Notes under the pieces: model-generated
What the model was told of the DNA's origin: nothing
What the model saw: the letters and a program-made list of their open reading frames with translations, nothing else
Database searches by the model: none
Translations under genes and position numbers: made by a program
Part shown: piece after piece, positions 27,479-36,248 of the stretch
How the letters are laid out: each line of letters begins with the position of its first letter
How positions within the stretch are numbered: the first letter of the stretch is position 1
DNA from: an uncultured Methanomicrobiales archaeon
GTDB taxonomy: Archaea; Halobacteriota; Methanomicrobia; Methanomicrobiales; Methanospirillaceae
Direction: 5' to 3'
DNA: 64,000 nucleotides
Assembly (NCBI GenBank): GCA_949320185.1
Contig: CASGHK010000029.1
Span: forward strand, 1-64,000

Positions 27479-28611
27479 TGCGTCCGGCCACGGTTGAGTT
27501 CCTCCGCCAGCGGTTCCTATCGTACTATGCCTCGGCGCAGGTGATCGCTCCGAATGCGCTGCAGCAGCGTGAATGGGGTTTCCTCTTCTTCTCCAGCTCC
27601 GGTAGTTCCGGTATGAGAAGGCATGTCGGGTTCGGGAGTCGTGAAGAACTCGCCGAGTATCTGCGCACCATGGCTCCGGCACATGTCTTCTCCTCCACCG
27701 CGTACTATGAGGACCCGGGTGCCCCGACCATGGTAGCGAAAAAATGGGCGGGCGCGGACCTGATCTTCGACCTGGACGCCGACCACATCGTTGACCCGCG
27801 GTCCACGACGTACCCGGCTATGCTGGCCCGCGTCCGGGACGAGACCGTGCGGCTCCTGGAGGTGCTGACGAACGAACTGGGCTTCGCAGAACGAGAGCTC
27901 CAGGTGGTCTTTTCTGGGGGCAGAGGGTATCATATCCACGTGAAGGACCTGGCCGTGCGACAGTTCTCCAGCGCTGAGCGTAGGGAGCTGATCAACTACG
28001 TCTGCGGGATCGGGCTCGACCCAGCTCTGCTCCTCCGTCCCACCGCACACCCGGAGCGTGGGTGGCATGGACGGCAGCGGCTGGCGCTCCGGGAGTACCT
28101 CGCATGGCTCGACTCGATTGGGGAGAAGGATGCCATTGTCCATTTGTCCTCGTTGCCAGGGATCGGCACGGGTCGCGCACGGCGGATCTGGGACAGTCGG
28201 AGCCTGATGGGAGTCGCAGAGGGAAACATCGTCGAACGGCGTCTCCTGCGCTCCCTTCTCTCTCCGGAGAATCCTGAATGGAGGACTCGGCTCAAGGAAG
28301 TGGGGATCCAGGCGGACGAACCGGTGACGACCGATATCAAACGCCTGATTCGAACGCCCGGGTCGCTCCACGGGGGCAGCGGACTTCGCGTCACGCCCCT
28401 CGAGATCCTCGACCTTGACGAGTTCAACCCGCTGGTTGACGCTGTCGTCTTCTCTGAGCGCGAGGTCCCGGTCGAGGTTCTCCGGCCGTGCCTGGTCTCT
28501 CTTCTCGGATCCGAGCTCAAACTATCTCCTGGTCCGGCGACAGTCTCCGAGGCGTCAGCGGTCTACCTCTTCGCCCGCGGCCTCGCAGAGATGGGGGGGG
28601 TGCACGCTTGA
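27478..28611 (+). CDS. priS: DNA primase small (catalytic) subunit
   Basis: 377 residues. It synthesises RNA primers at archaeal replication forks with PriL. Catalytic acidic residues lie in GADLIFDLDADHI (D98, D100). VVFSGGRGYHIHVKD is the nucleotide-binding SGxRGxH motif. The zinc-stem region found in many PriS is not obvious. ATG 27478 is chosen over GTG 27475 because of the TGATG junction with elp3. The 3' end overlaps the GINS start. Confidence 0.95.
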   Translation: MRPATVEFLRQRFLSYYASAQVIAPNALQQREWGFLFFSSSGSSGMRRHVGFGSREELAEYLRTMAPAHVFSSTAYYEDPGAPTMVAKKWAGADLIFDLDADHIVDPRSTTYPAMLARVRDETVRLLEVLTNELGFAERELQVVFSGGRGYHIHVKDLAVRQFSSAERRELINYVCGIGLDPALLLRPTAHPERGWHGRQRLALREYLAWLDSIGEKDAIVHLSSLPGIGTGRARRIWDSRSLMGVAEGNIVERRLLRSLLSPENPEWRTRLKEVGIQADEPVTTDIKRLIRTPGSLHGGSGLRVTPLEILDLDEFNPLVDAVVFSEREVPVEVLRPCLVSLLGSELKLSPGPATVSEASAVYLFARGLAEMGGVHA

Positions 28612-29261
28612 CCGCTCCCGAGGACCACTCGGCGGTCCTTGATAGCCTCCAGCTCGTTGTCTCCGGGGAACGAGAGGCGATCGGTACCCTGACTGCGGTA
28701 CCGGCAGATATTTTTCAGCGGGCAGAGGACGAAATCAGAGTTCTTCGACGGGTCTTTTCTGCCTGCTCAGATCCGTTGACCAGGCCGTTCCGAACGGCCA
28801 CCGAGCGGATCGAGGCACTCCAGCAGCATCTCGACGACCTCGTCCGTATGCGCTCTCAGAAGATCCTCCTGCTCGCCCTATCAAAGGCGGAAGGGCGTGC
28901 TGTCGATCGAGACGAGATGAAACGGATGCTTCCTTCCGAGCTGGCGCTCTTCGAGGCGGTCTATGCTTCGCTCGAAAGGTATCGCCTGGCCATGATCGCC
29001 GATCTTCCCCCCGCCGATGACGTCTCCTCCGTGGTTGATCGGACTGAATGCTCAGCGGCGATCGCTGCGGCGGGAGTTTCACAGGAGGCGATCGTCCCGT
29101 CCACGGTACTCGCCCTGGTCCTCTCCCCGGTCGAGCCGTTTCTCGGCTTCGACGGCCAGGTCTACGCGCTCGAACCCGAGGATATCGTGACATTACCCCC
29201 CGAAAACGCCGCGGTTTTGATGGAACGCAACATAATATTAAGTATATTCCCGGACCAATGA
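28608..29261 (+). CDS. GINS complex family protein
   Basis: 217 residues from TTG 28608, which overlaps the priS stop (TTGA); no ATG or GTG is available nearby in this frame. The helical A-domain (AEDEIRVLRRVFSACSDP, HLDDLVRMRSQKILLLALSK) is followed by the small B-domain: LSPVEPFLGFDGQVYALEPE and DIVTLPPENAAVLMERN, the typical archaeal GINS ending. GINS joins MCM and Cdc45/RecJ in the replicative helicase. Placement after priS is common in archaea. The TTG start should lower its translation relative to priS. Confidence 0.88.
   Translation: MTAPEDHSAVLDSLQLVVSGEREAIGTLTAVPADIFQRAEDEIRVLRRVFSACSDPLTRPFRTATERIEALQQHLDDLVRMRSQKILLLALSKAEGRAVDRDEMKRMLPSELALFEAVYASLERYRLAMIADLPPADDVSSVVDRTECSAAIAAAGVSQEAIVPSTVLALVLSPVEPFLGFDGQVYALEPEDIVTLPPENAAVLMERNIILSIFPDQ
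29230..29248 (+). promoter_or_regulatory. Probable promoter of the rpl44e operon within the GINS gene end
   Basis: ACATAATATTAAGTATATT contains TATA-like cores. It lies in the last dozen codons of the GINS gene, about 50-65 bp before the rpl44e start, in an otherwise GC-rich area. It would let the ribosomal genes be transcribed separately from priS-GINS. Confidence 0.45.
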
Positions 29262-29297
29262 TGATGCTGTTTTTGCCAGCAGTCAAGAGGGCTTACT

Positions 29298-29576
29298 ATG
29301 AAGATGCCAGGAAAGTTTAGAGCCTATTGCCCATTCTGTCTCTCCCACCAGGAGCACGAGGTCGAACGCGTGAAGCGCGGAAAGACCACGGGTCTTCACT
29401 GGATCGACCGGCAGAAGGGGCGAAGAGGCGGTGTGGGTAACATGGGCAAGTTCTCCAAGGTACCTGGTGGCGACAAGCCGACCAAGCGCATCAATGTCCG
29501 GTACCGCTGCGCAACCTGCCACAAGGCACACCTGCGACCCGGGTTCCGCATCGCAAAATTCGAACTGACGGAGTGA
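29298..29576 (+). CDS. rpl44e: 50S ribosomal protein L44e
   Basis: 92 residues. Zinc-binding cysteines CPFC and CATCHKAH, with the family core [36 protein letters not shown] and [10 protein letters not shown]. Starts MKMPGKF at 29298; ATG 29304 is the alternative, but homologues begin MKxPxKF. GAGGG lies upstream. First gene of the rpl44e-rps27e-aIF2-alpha-nop10 set. Confidence 0.97.
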   Translation: MKMPGKFRAYCPFCLSHQEHEVERVKRGKTTGLHWIDRQKGRRGGVGNMGKFSKVPGGDKPTKRINVRYRCATCHKAHLRPGFRIAKFELTE

Positions 29577-29582
29577 AAAGGT

Positions 29583-29771
29583 ATGGTACGTCTCTATCGC
29601 GAGAACCGTTCCCGGTTCCTCCGGGTCAAGTGCCCGGACTGTGATAATGAACAGATCGTCTTCGAAAAAGCGAGCACTACGGTCGGTTGCGTGGTCTGTG
29701 GGCGCGTCCTCGCGGAACCTCGTGGCGGCCGCGCAGATATCAGGGCCGAGATCCTGGCAGCCCTCGAGTGA
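29583..29771 (+). CDS. rps27e: 30S ribosomal protein S27e
   Basis: 62 residues with one zinc ribbon: [20 protein letters not shown] and [15 protein letters not shown]. This is the full family length. It lies six bases after rpl44e and four bases before the aIF2-alpha start. It binds the small ribosomal subunit. Confidence 0.97.
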   Translation: MVRLYRENRSRFLRVKCPDCDNEQIVFEKASTTVGCVVCGRVLAEPRGGRADIRAEILAALE

Positions 29772-29775
29772 CACC

Positions 29776-30564
29776 ATGAACGAGAGGTCGTGGCCTGAGG
29801 AGGGCGAACTGGTCGTCTGCACCGTGACGCAGGTAAAAGACTTCGTCGCGTTCGTGCAGCTCGATGAGTACGAAGGGCGCGAGGGACTGATCCCGATCTC
29901 CGAGATTGCGACGGGCTGGATCAAGTACATCCGCGACCACATCTCCGAGGGACAGAAGATCGTCTGCAAGGTCCTGCATGTGGACTCGGCCCGCGGTCAT
30001 ATCGATCTCTCGAAGAAGGATGTCAACGACCACCAGCGGTCTGAGAAGATCCGCGAGTGGAAGAGCGAACAGAAGGCACGCATGTGGATCGGTTTTGCCT
30101 CCACCACTTCGGGCGTTCCGGAGAACGAGATCGTTACCGCTCTGCTCAAGGAATACGCGTTGCTGTACGAGGCCTTCGAAGACCTCGTTATCGATGAAGA
30201 GGGGTTCCGATCCCGTATCTCGCTTCCAGAGAAGGCGCTCGAAGCAGTGCTAGCCGTCGGAAAAGAGAACGTCAAGATACCTCGAGTGACGGTGACGGGT
30301 GTGTTGACGCTCACATCTCCCAAACCGGATGGTGTCAACGTGATCCGTCGGGCCCTCCGTTCAGCCGAACCAAAGATAGACGGGGTCGATGTCGATCTCT
30401 ATTACATCGGGGCTCCCAAGTACGGTATCAAGATCACCGCCCCTGATTATAAAACAGCCCAGAAGGCGATCGAGAAGGCTGCTGCCTCGGCGGTTGGTGT
30501 GATGGAACGATCCGGTGGCGAGGCGAAGTTCGCCCGAAAGCAGAAATCCGGCAAGACTGTATGA
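29776..30564 (+). CDS. Translation initiation factor 2 subunit alpha
   Basis: 262 residues. The N-terminal S1/OB domain (GELVVCTVTQVKDFVAFVQL, EGREGLIPISEIATGWIKYI, GQKIVCKVLHVDSARGHIDL, SKKDVN) is followed by the helical domain and the C-terminal alpha-beta domain (YYIGAPKYGIKITAPDYKTAQ) that binds the gamma subunit. It is part of the aIF2 trimer that brings initiator tRNA to the ribosome. Its TGA overlaps nop10 as ATGA. Confidence 0.96.
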   Translation: MNERSWPEEGELVVCTVTQVKDFVAFVQLDEYEGREGLIPISEIATGWIKYIRDHISEGQKIVCKVLHVDSARGHIDLSKKDVNDHQRSEKIREWKSEQKARMWIGFASTTSGVPENEIVTALLKEYALLYEAFEDLVIDEEGFRSRISLPEKALEAVLAVGKENVKIPRVTVTGVLTLTSPKPDGVNVIRRALRSAEPKIDGVDVDLYYIGAPKYGIKITAPDYKTAQKAIEKAAASAVGVMERSGGEAKFARKQKSGKTV

Positions 30565-30710
30565 GAGGCCTGATGCGGTTCTGCCGCCGCGACCGCGTGT
30601 ACACGCTGGGCGAGCGTTGCCCAGTCTGCGAAGAGCCGGCCGGCCCGGCACATCCGCCCCGTTTTTCTCCACAGGACCAGTATGGGCGTCTCCGCAGGAT
30701 GGTGAGGTGA
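30561..30710 (+). CDS. nop10: H/ACA RNP component Nop10
   Basis: 49 residues. The pattern YTLGERCPVCEEPAGPAHPP then RFSPQDQYGRLRRMVR is that of archaeal Nop10, which supports Cbf5 in H/ACA RNA-guided pseudouridylation. The first cysteine pair of the usual zinc ribbon (CxxC before YTL) is reduced to a single Cys (RFCRRDRVYTL), so zinc binding may be lost. ATGA overlap with aIF2-alpha and a zero-base junction with the next gene support translation coupling. Confidence 0.92.
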   Translation: MRGLMRFCRRDRVYTLGERCPVCEEPAGPAHPPRFSPQDQYGRLRRMVR

Positions 30711-31460
30711 ATGGAGCATGTCTCGGTTCGCTTCCTCACGGACGGGCCTTTCGAGGGGCCGGCGATCCTGATCGGGGGGCTGCCTGGAATCGGCCAGGTG
30801 GGCAAGGTCGTCGTCGATCACATCCTTCACGAGCTCTCGGCCGAGAAGGTCGTCGAGATCCATTCCTGTTTCTTCCCTCCCCAGGTCGTTATCGGCCCGG
30901 ACGGCACCTGCCGACTGGTGAACAACGAGGTGTGGAGGTACCGGTCCTCCTCGATGACATACTACTTCCTGGTTGGAGACTGCCAGAGCCTTTCGTCCGA
31001 GGGGCACTACGAGCTCACGGATACGTACCTTGACTGCGCTGAACGGTTCGGTGTCTCCAAGATCTATACGCTTGGAGGGTACGGTGTCGGTCGGCTTGTC
31101 GAAACACCTCGTGTTCTATCCGCTGTGACGCATCCGCACCTCCGCCCCGCCGTCGAGGAGGCCGGCGGAGTCTTCGAGCGGGACGAACCCGGAGGCGGGA
31201 TCGTCGGCGCCGCGGGCATGTTGATCGGTCTCGGCGCCTGGCGAGGGTTCGAGGGAATCTGCCTGATGGGCGAGACTTCGGGATATCTGGTCGACCCGAA
31301 GTCAGCCCACGCTCTGCTCCAGGTCCTCTGCCGGCTGACGGGCCTGGATATCAACCCGGATCGACTCCAGGACCGTGCCGAGGATATGGAGCAGGTCCTC
31401 GAACAGGTGCGGCAGTCCGAACGGGTACGTCAGAACGACGAGCTCTCGTATATCGGTTGA
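30711..31460 (+). CDS. PAC2 family (proteasome-assembly-chaperone-like) protein
   Basis: 249 residues with the PAC2 signature: GPAILIGGLPGIGQVGKVVV, YTLGGYGVGRLVETPRVLSA and GGGIVGAAGMLIGLG, ending in a coiled acidic tail. In archaea this family is constantly next to nop10 and aIF2-alpha; its role in proteasome assembly is by analogy with eukaryotic PAC2. Starts right after the nop10 stop. Confidence 0.9.
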   Translation: MEHVSVRFLTDGPFEGPAILIGGLPGIGQVGKVVVDHILHELSAEKVVEIHSCFFPPQVVIGPDGTCRLVNNEVWRYRSSSMTYYFLVGDCQSLSSEGHYELTDTYLDCAERFGVSKIYTLGGYGVGRLVETPRVLSAVTHPHLRPAVEEAGGVFERDEPGGGIVGAAGMLIGLGAWRGFEGICLMGETSGYLVDPKSAHALLQVLCRLTGLDINPDRLQDRAEDMEQVLEQVRQSERVRQNDELSYIG

Positions 31461-31462
31461 GG

Positions 31463-32587
31463 ATGGAGCTGAACACAGATCTCCATCTCCACTCTCCCTA
31501 CGCCCGCGGCGTAAGTCCGCGAATGCTGCCTGAGACCTTGATTACTGCCGCTGTTAGGAAGGGGATCGGGGCGATCGGGACGGGTGACGCGCTCCATCCA
31601 GCCTGGCGGAAGGCCTGGCAATCGCATCTCGAGAACGATCAGGGGACCATCGTGGTCCCTACGGTCGAGGTTCAGGCAGAACGACGGGTCCATCATCTGG
31701 CGGTCTTCCCGGACTTCGAGGCGGTCGAAGTCTTCGGGGATCTCCTGTCACCCCACGGATGCCGATACGAGAACGACGGACGCCCGCATGTCCGCCTGGA
31801 TGGCGGTGGAGTGGTCGCCGCGGTACATGAGGCGGGCGGGCTCGCTGGGCCGGCGCATGCGTTTACACCGTGGACCGGGTGCTTCTCCGCCTTCTCGAGT
31901 ATCCGTGACTGTTACGGTGACGAACCGATCGACTTCCTCGAACTCGGGCTTTCCGCCGACTCTTCATATGGCGCCGGGATCTCCGAACTTCATCACATCC
32001 CATTTATCTCGTCTTCCGATGCCCACTCTCCCGAACTCCATCGTATCGGGAGAGAGTTCACGCGTCTCGAGGTCCATGAGGCGTCCGCCGCCGGCGTGCT
32101 GGACGGGCTGCGTCGGGGGCAAGTCGTCATGAACATCGGCCTCTTTCCGGAGGAGGGGAAGTACAACGAGACGGCGTGCACACGGTGTGGCCAGCACATC
32201 TCTCTCTCCGAGGCGATCGAACACCGCTGGCGGTGCCCCTTCGACGGGGGCCTGCTGAAGAAAGGGGTTCGAGACCGGGCCCATGAACTCTGGGACGATG
32301 ATCCGAGCCCCCGTCCCCCGTACCTCCACCGGATTCCGCTCGGTGAGGTGATCGCTGTGGTACTCGGCGTGTCCTCGCCCAACGCAAGAAGTGTCCAGGT
32401 GGTGCACGAGTCCTTACTCACACGGTTTTCGACCGAGATCGCCGTGCTGGTCGATGAGCCGATCGAATCACTTGTCCGTGTCCATCCGGCGGTCGGTCGA
32501 GCGATCGGTGCTCTGCGTGAGGGCCTGGTGACCCTCCATCCCGGCGGTGGCGGCCGTTATGGTACTTTTGAACTCCGGAACGCATGA
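31463..32587 (+). CDS. Endonuclease Q (EndoQ), deaminated-base repair nuclease
   Basis: 374 residues. The PHP-type metal site TDLHLHSPYARG (D6, H8, H10), HEAGGLAGPAHAFTPW and ISSSDAHSPELHRIG is followed by the zinc-binding pair CTRCGQHISL and RCPFDGGLLKKGV typical of EndoQ. It nicks DNA 5' of hypoxanthine, uracil or AP sites; the family is found in Thermococcales and some methanogens. ATG 31463 is taken, three bases after the PAC2 stop. Confidence 0.88.
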   Translation: MELNTDLHLHSPYARGVSPRMLPETLITAAVRKGIGAIGTGDALHPAWRKAWQSHLENDQGTIVVPTVEVQAERRVHHLAVFPDFEAVEVFGDLLSPHGCRYENDGRPHVRLDGGGVVAAVHEAGGLAGPAHAFTPWTGCFSAFSSIRDCYGDEPIDFLELGLSADSSYGAGISELHHIPFISSSDAHSPELHRIGREFTRLEVHEASAAGVLDGLRRGQVVMNIGLFPEEGKYNETACTRCGQHISLSEAIEHRWRCPFDGGLLKKGVRDRAHELWDDDPSPRPPYLHRIPLGEVIAVVLGVSSPNARSVQVVHESLLTRFSTEIAVLVDEPIESLVRVHPAVGRAIGALREGLVTLHPGGGGRYGTFELRNA

Positions 32588-32645
32588 TCCGGACTTGCAT
32601 CGGGACAGATAGACTTTTCCTCCGGCGAGGCAAATAAAAAAAGAT

Positions 32646-32822
32646 ATGCTTGTAATCAGGAGGGACGTCTGCGGATATTGCGGATGCTGTGTCTCCGTCT
32701 GTCCTCAGGGAGCGCTCGAGTTGATCGACGCCTATCTCTCGGTCGAGGGGGAGTGTTCGAGCTGCGGGGTCTGTGCCAGGGCCTGTCCCCTCGGTGCGCT
32801 GGAGGTCGCTGATGAAGCCTGA
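32646..32822 (+). CDS. Small 2[4Fe-4S] ferredoxin
   Basis: 58 residues with two cluster motifs: C9-x2-C12-x2-C15-x3-C19-P and C37-x2-C40-x2-C43-x3-C47-P. An extra Cys14 lies inside the first motif. It overlaps the geranylgeranyl reductase start by 11 bp and probably supplies its electrons. The preceding AT-rich run (32630-32643) may hold the promoter. Confidence 0.93.
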   Translation: MLVIRRDVCGYCGCCVSVCPQGALELIDAYLSVEGECSSCGVCARACPLGALEVADEA

Positions 32823-34005
32823 ATACGACCTTCTTGTGATCGGCGGAGGTCCCGGCGGAGCCCTTGCTGCCAGGACCGCGGCCGAGCAGGGTCTCTCTGT
32901 CGGTCTGATCGAGAAGCGCCCGGCGATCGGTGTGCCGGTCCGGTGCGCTGAGGGAGTTGGAAGGGACCTGCTGGAGGAGTTCATGGACCCGGATCCGGCC
33001 TGGATCTCCGCCGAAATCGATCGCGCGGTGATCGTTGCGCCTGACGGATATCGCATGTCCCTCGAACCATCCATGGGGGGAAACGAGGTCGGGTACGTCC
33101 TCGACCGCAAGAGATTCGATCGCGAGCTGGTGATCCAGGCGGCGGAGGCTGGTGCCGACATTCAGGTCAAGACACGAGCGATCTCTCCGATAATAGAGAA
33201 TGGCACGGTCTCCGGCGCACGTGTCGAGCAGAACGGCCTGGTGCAGGACATTCGTGCACGGGTGGTCATTGCCGCGGACGGTGTCGAGTCCAAGTTCTCT
33301 CGATGGTGCGGGGTTGACACCACCGTTCCCCTTGGAGAGATAGAGACCTGCGTCCAGTACCTGATGACCGGCATCGACATCGACGAGGCGGCGACGGTCT
33401 TCTATCTGGGTAACGACGTCGCCCCGGAGGGGTACGTCTGGGTCTTCCCGAAAGGGCCACGGACCGCTAATGTCGGGATCGGGATCAGTGGGCGTAAGAG
33501 CAGGGAAGGGAGTCGCCCGCTTGATTACCTGAACCGGTTTGTTCGATCGAACTTCCCCAATGGTCGAATCGTCGAATGGATCATGGGCGGGGTCTCGATC
33601 TGCCCTCCACTCGAGAAGACGGTGGCAGACGGCCTCATTATCGTCGGGGACGCTGCGCGCGTCTCGGACCCCATCACGGGAGGCGGTATCTACAACGCGA
33701 TGTACACCGGACGTCTTGCTGCCCAGGTAGCCGCCGATGCGATCGCGAAGGGTGATGTCTCGGCGCCGTCTCTGATGCCCTATGACGCTGGATGGCGTGC
33801 GTCGAAGCTCGGATCGGCGCTCCAGCGCAACTACCGGATCAAGGAATACTTCGTCAAGCTGTCGGATGACAAGCTCAACCGGCTCGTGCACTCCATATCC
33901 CGGCTCGATCTTTCACAGTTCTCGACCCTCGAGATAATCAAGGAACTGATCCGACACGACCCGAGTCTTCTGCTTGAACTGAAGGCAATCCGCGACCTTC
34001 TCTAA
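32812..34005 (+). CDS. Digeranylgeranylglycerophospholipid reductase
   Basis: 397 residues. FAD-binding GGGPGG (11-16), the family PxxCxG box PVRCAEG (42-48), the YVWVFPKG segment and a second FAD motif [20 protein letters not shown]. It saturates the isoprenoid chains of archaeal lipids, stepwise, with reduced ferredoxin as donor in methanogens. ATG 32812 ([11 protein letters not shown]) is preferred over the upstream start at 32773 because the latter adds a non-family peptide. The overlapping ferredoxin gene supports the assignment. Confidence 0.94.
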   Translation: MKPEYDLLVIGGGPGGALAARTAAEQGLSVGLIEKRPAIGVPVRCAEGVGRDLLEEFMDPDPAWISAEIDRAVIVAPDGYRMSLEPSMGGNEVGYVLDRKRFDRELVIQAAEAGADIQVKTRAISPIIENGTVSGARVEQNGLVQDIRARVVIAADGVESKFSRWCGVDTTVPLGEIETCVQYLMTGIDIDEAATVFYLGNDVAPEGYVWVFPKGPRTANVGIGISGRKSREGSRPLDYLNRFVRSNFPNGRIVEWIMGGVSICPPLEKTVADGLIIVGDAARVSDPITGGGIYNAMYTGRLAAQVAADAIAKGDVSAPSLMPYDAGWRASKLGSALQRNYRIKEYFVKLSDDKLNRLVHSISRLDLSQFSTLEIIKELIRHDPSLLLELKAIRDLL

Positions 34006-34012
34006 GCGCACG

Positions 34013-34660
34013 ATGATTGCCGGTGTCGACGAGGCGGGCAAGGGCGCTGTCATCGGCCCGCTCGTTGTCGCTGCCCTCGCCGCTCCCGATTGGGAGGCGG
34101 TGCGGGAGTTCGGACGACGCGACTCGAAGGCACTGAATCCACGACAGCGCGAAGCCCTGTACGAGGAGATCGTTGCTGCTCTTCCATTCGCCGTGGAAGA
34201 CCGGTCCGCAACCGAGATCGATACGGCGCGCCGGCACGAGAGCATGAACGCGATCGTTGCCGGGGCCCACGCCGCTGCTCTTCGCCGCCTTGTTCTCGAA
34301 GGCCTGCCGATCAGCATCGCCTACCTCGATGCGTGTGATGTACGAGAAGGTCGGTATGCAACCGACGTGGGACGCAGGATCGGTGGAGGGTGCACTGTCC
34401 TGGCATCACACCGTGCCGACAGTACCCTCCCGATCGTCGCGGCGGCTTCGATCGTGGCGAAAGTACGACGGGACCGAGCGATAGAGGCCTTATCGATGGA
34501 ATACGGTTCGATCGGGAGCGGATACCCTTCTGATCCCGTCACTCGCCGGTTCATCGACGCCCTCCTCGAAGAGCGGACCCCCCTTCCTCCCCTGGTTCGA
34601 GCAAGCTGGCGCACCATCTCGGACCGTCGTCCGGCACCCGGTCAGATGACTCTGCTTTGA
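34013..34660 (+). CDS. rnhB: Ribonuclease HII
   Basis: 215 residues. AGVDEAGKGAVIGPLVVAA (D6, E7), GRRDSKALNPRQRE and AYLDACDV provide the four carboxylates, and SIVAKVRRDRAIEAL, GYPSD and FID are in the usual places. Removes RNA from RNA-DNA hybrids and single ribonucleotides from DNA. Starts seven bases after the GGR stop, so likely the same transcript. Confidence 0.96.
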   Translation: MIAGVDEAGKGAVIGPLVVAALAAPDWEAVREFGRRDSKALNPRQREALYEEIVAALPFAVEDRSATEIDTARRHESMNAIVAGAHAAALRRLVLEGLPISIAYLDACDVREGRYATDVGRRIGGGCTVLASHRADSTLPIVAAASIVAKVRRDRAIEALSMEYGSIGSGYPSDPVTRRFIDALLEERTPLPPLVRASWRTISDRRPAPGQMTLL

Positions 34661-34693
34661 CAGGAGCCCACCTTTTATATCAGTCGTTCGACC

Positions 34694-36034
34694 ATGCTTG
34701 AGGGAATGGACTGGGTCACGGGTGCCATGGGGGTGCTCACATCGCCCCTGGGCCAGCTTGCGCTGCTCCTCGTTGTACTCTACATCGTTCTGGTCGTCTA
34801 CCTGAAGGGGAGCGGACGCTTTGCAGACCACGTTATGTTCTTTGGACCGATCCTTGCCCTGAAGACGACGAGGGTGGGATTCTTCGACATCTTTCGAAAG
34901 GTCTCCTGGCCGCTCCGGATCTATGCGAGCCTCGGGGTGGTCGCTGTCGGGTTCGTGTCGTTCTTCGTAGCGCTCAGCCTTCTCTTTTCGTTCCAGCTCC
35001 TCCTCCTGACACGTCCCGAGCCGACGCAGATCATCGCCCCGCAGAACATCCTCCTGATCCCAGGTGTCAACGAGTTTGTTCCTGGCACGATCGCCGTCTG
35101 GCTCGCGCTCGTCATTACTCTCGTGGTCCACGAATTTGGGCACGGTATCCTCTCCCGCGTTGAGGGAATCCGGGTGAAGGCGGCGGGCGTACTCCTGGCG
35201 GTGATCCCGATTGGGGCGTTCGTCGAGCCCGACGAGGAGGAACTGGATAGAGCTCCGCGGGGGGCCAAGATGCGCATGTACGGCGCAGGCATCACCAATA
35301 ATTTCGTGGTTGGCCTTCTGAGCATCCTCTTGATGATCGGGCTCGTGGGCATGGCCACCCCCGTCACCACGCCGATGATCCACGGTATCTACAAGGATTC
35401 GCCTGCGTTCAATGCCTCAGTACCGGCGAACTCCGTCGTCGTCGCCCTCAATGGGACAGCAATCAACGACCGCGCAGAAGTCGGTCGAATCCTCGGTTCG
35501 AGCCGCCCCGGGGATATAACCCTCCTGACCGTCGAGGCTGTTGGGAACCGATCGACGCACTCGTTAATCCTTGCGCCATGGCCGGACAACAGCTCATCCT
35601 CCGGCTTCATGGGGATCGAGTACTATGATGGGAGGGCCCTTCAGGCCTACGTGGCGCAGTCCTTCAACCCGATGGGCATCCTGCAGTACCTCTTCATGCC
35701 GTTCAATCCCTCGCCGGACGCTCGGGCCCTCCGCATCCTCGGGTTCCCCGGGGCGTCCGCCTCCTCCTACCTGGAGGCGCCCTTTGTCGGGTTCTGGACG
35801 CTCGTCCACCTCTGTTTCTGGTCGGCATGGATCAACCTGAACGTCGGGATCTTCAATGCACTTCCTATGCTTCCATTCGACGGCGGGTACATCTTCAAGG
35901 AGGGGATCGGTGGACTGCTCGCACGGATACGCATGGAGCGTCTCTCACCCTATATCGTCGGCGGACTTTCGTGGTTGATGGCGGTGACCATGATCTCGCT
36001 TATCGCGCTACCGTACCTGTTCCAGTTCTTCTGA
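34694..36034 (+). CDS. Site-2 protease family membrane zinc protease (M50)
   Basis: 446 residues with about six membrane helices. Zinc site HEFGH (146-150) and the second site FNALPMLPFDGG near residue 390. A PDZ-like domain lies between (GIYKDSPAFNASVPANSVVV, RPGDITLLTVEAVG). It cleaves membrane-bound regulators. A TATA-like TTTATAT at 34674-34680 is only about 17 bp before ATG 34694, so the true start may be ATG 34706. The run of stress genes downstream suggests a role in membrane-stress signalling. Confidence 0.9.
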   Translation: MLEGMDWVTGAMGVLTSPLGQLALLLVVLYIVLVVYLKGSGRFADHVMFFGPILALKTTRVGFFDIFRKVSWPLRIYASLGVVAVGFVSFFVALSLLFSFQLLLLTRPEPTQIIAPQNILLIPGVNEFVPGTIAVWLALVITLVVHEFGHGILSRVEGIRVKAAGVLLAVIPIGAFVEPDEEELDRAPRGAKMRMYGAGITNNFVVGLLSILLMIGLVGMATPVTTPMIHGIYKDSPAFNASVPANSVVVALNGTAINDRAEVGRILGSSRPGDITLLTVEAVGNRSTHSLILAPWPDNSSSSGFMGIEYYDGRALQAYVAQSFNPMGILQYLFMPFNPSPDARALRILGFPGASASSYLEAPFVGFWTLVHLCFWSAWINLNVGIFNALPMLPFDGGYIFKEGIGGLLARIRMERLSPYIVGGLSWLMAVTMISLIALPYLFQFF

Positions 36035-36248
36035 CTCGACACCCTTCTCTTCGTTTTGCCTGCCTCTGTCAAAGTCGGCTCGTCCGCTGCCACACTTCGC
36101 ATCGACGAATGGATCGCGCCGGTACATTCGTATGTTATTTATCGTCCGTGCTCTCCTGTGATAGTACCCGGATGCTGGAACGGATCTTTTCGCGGACGGG
36201 ATGAGGTCATGATTCGACCGAATCGGGCCTCTCGTGAGGGATGAAGCG

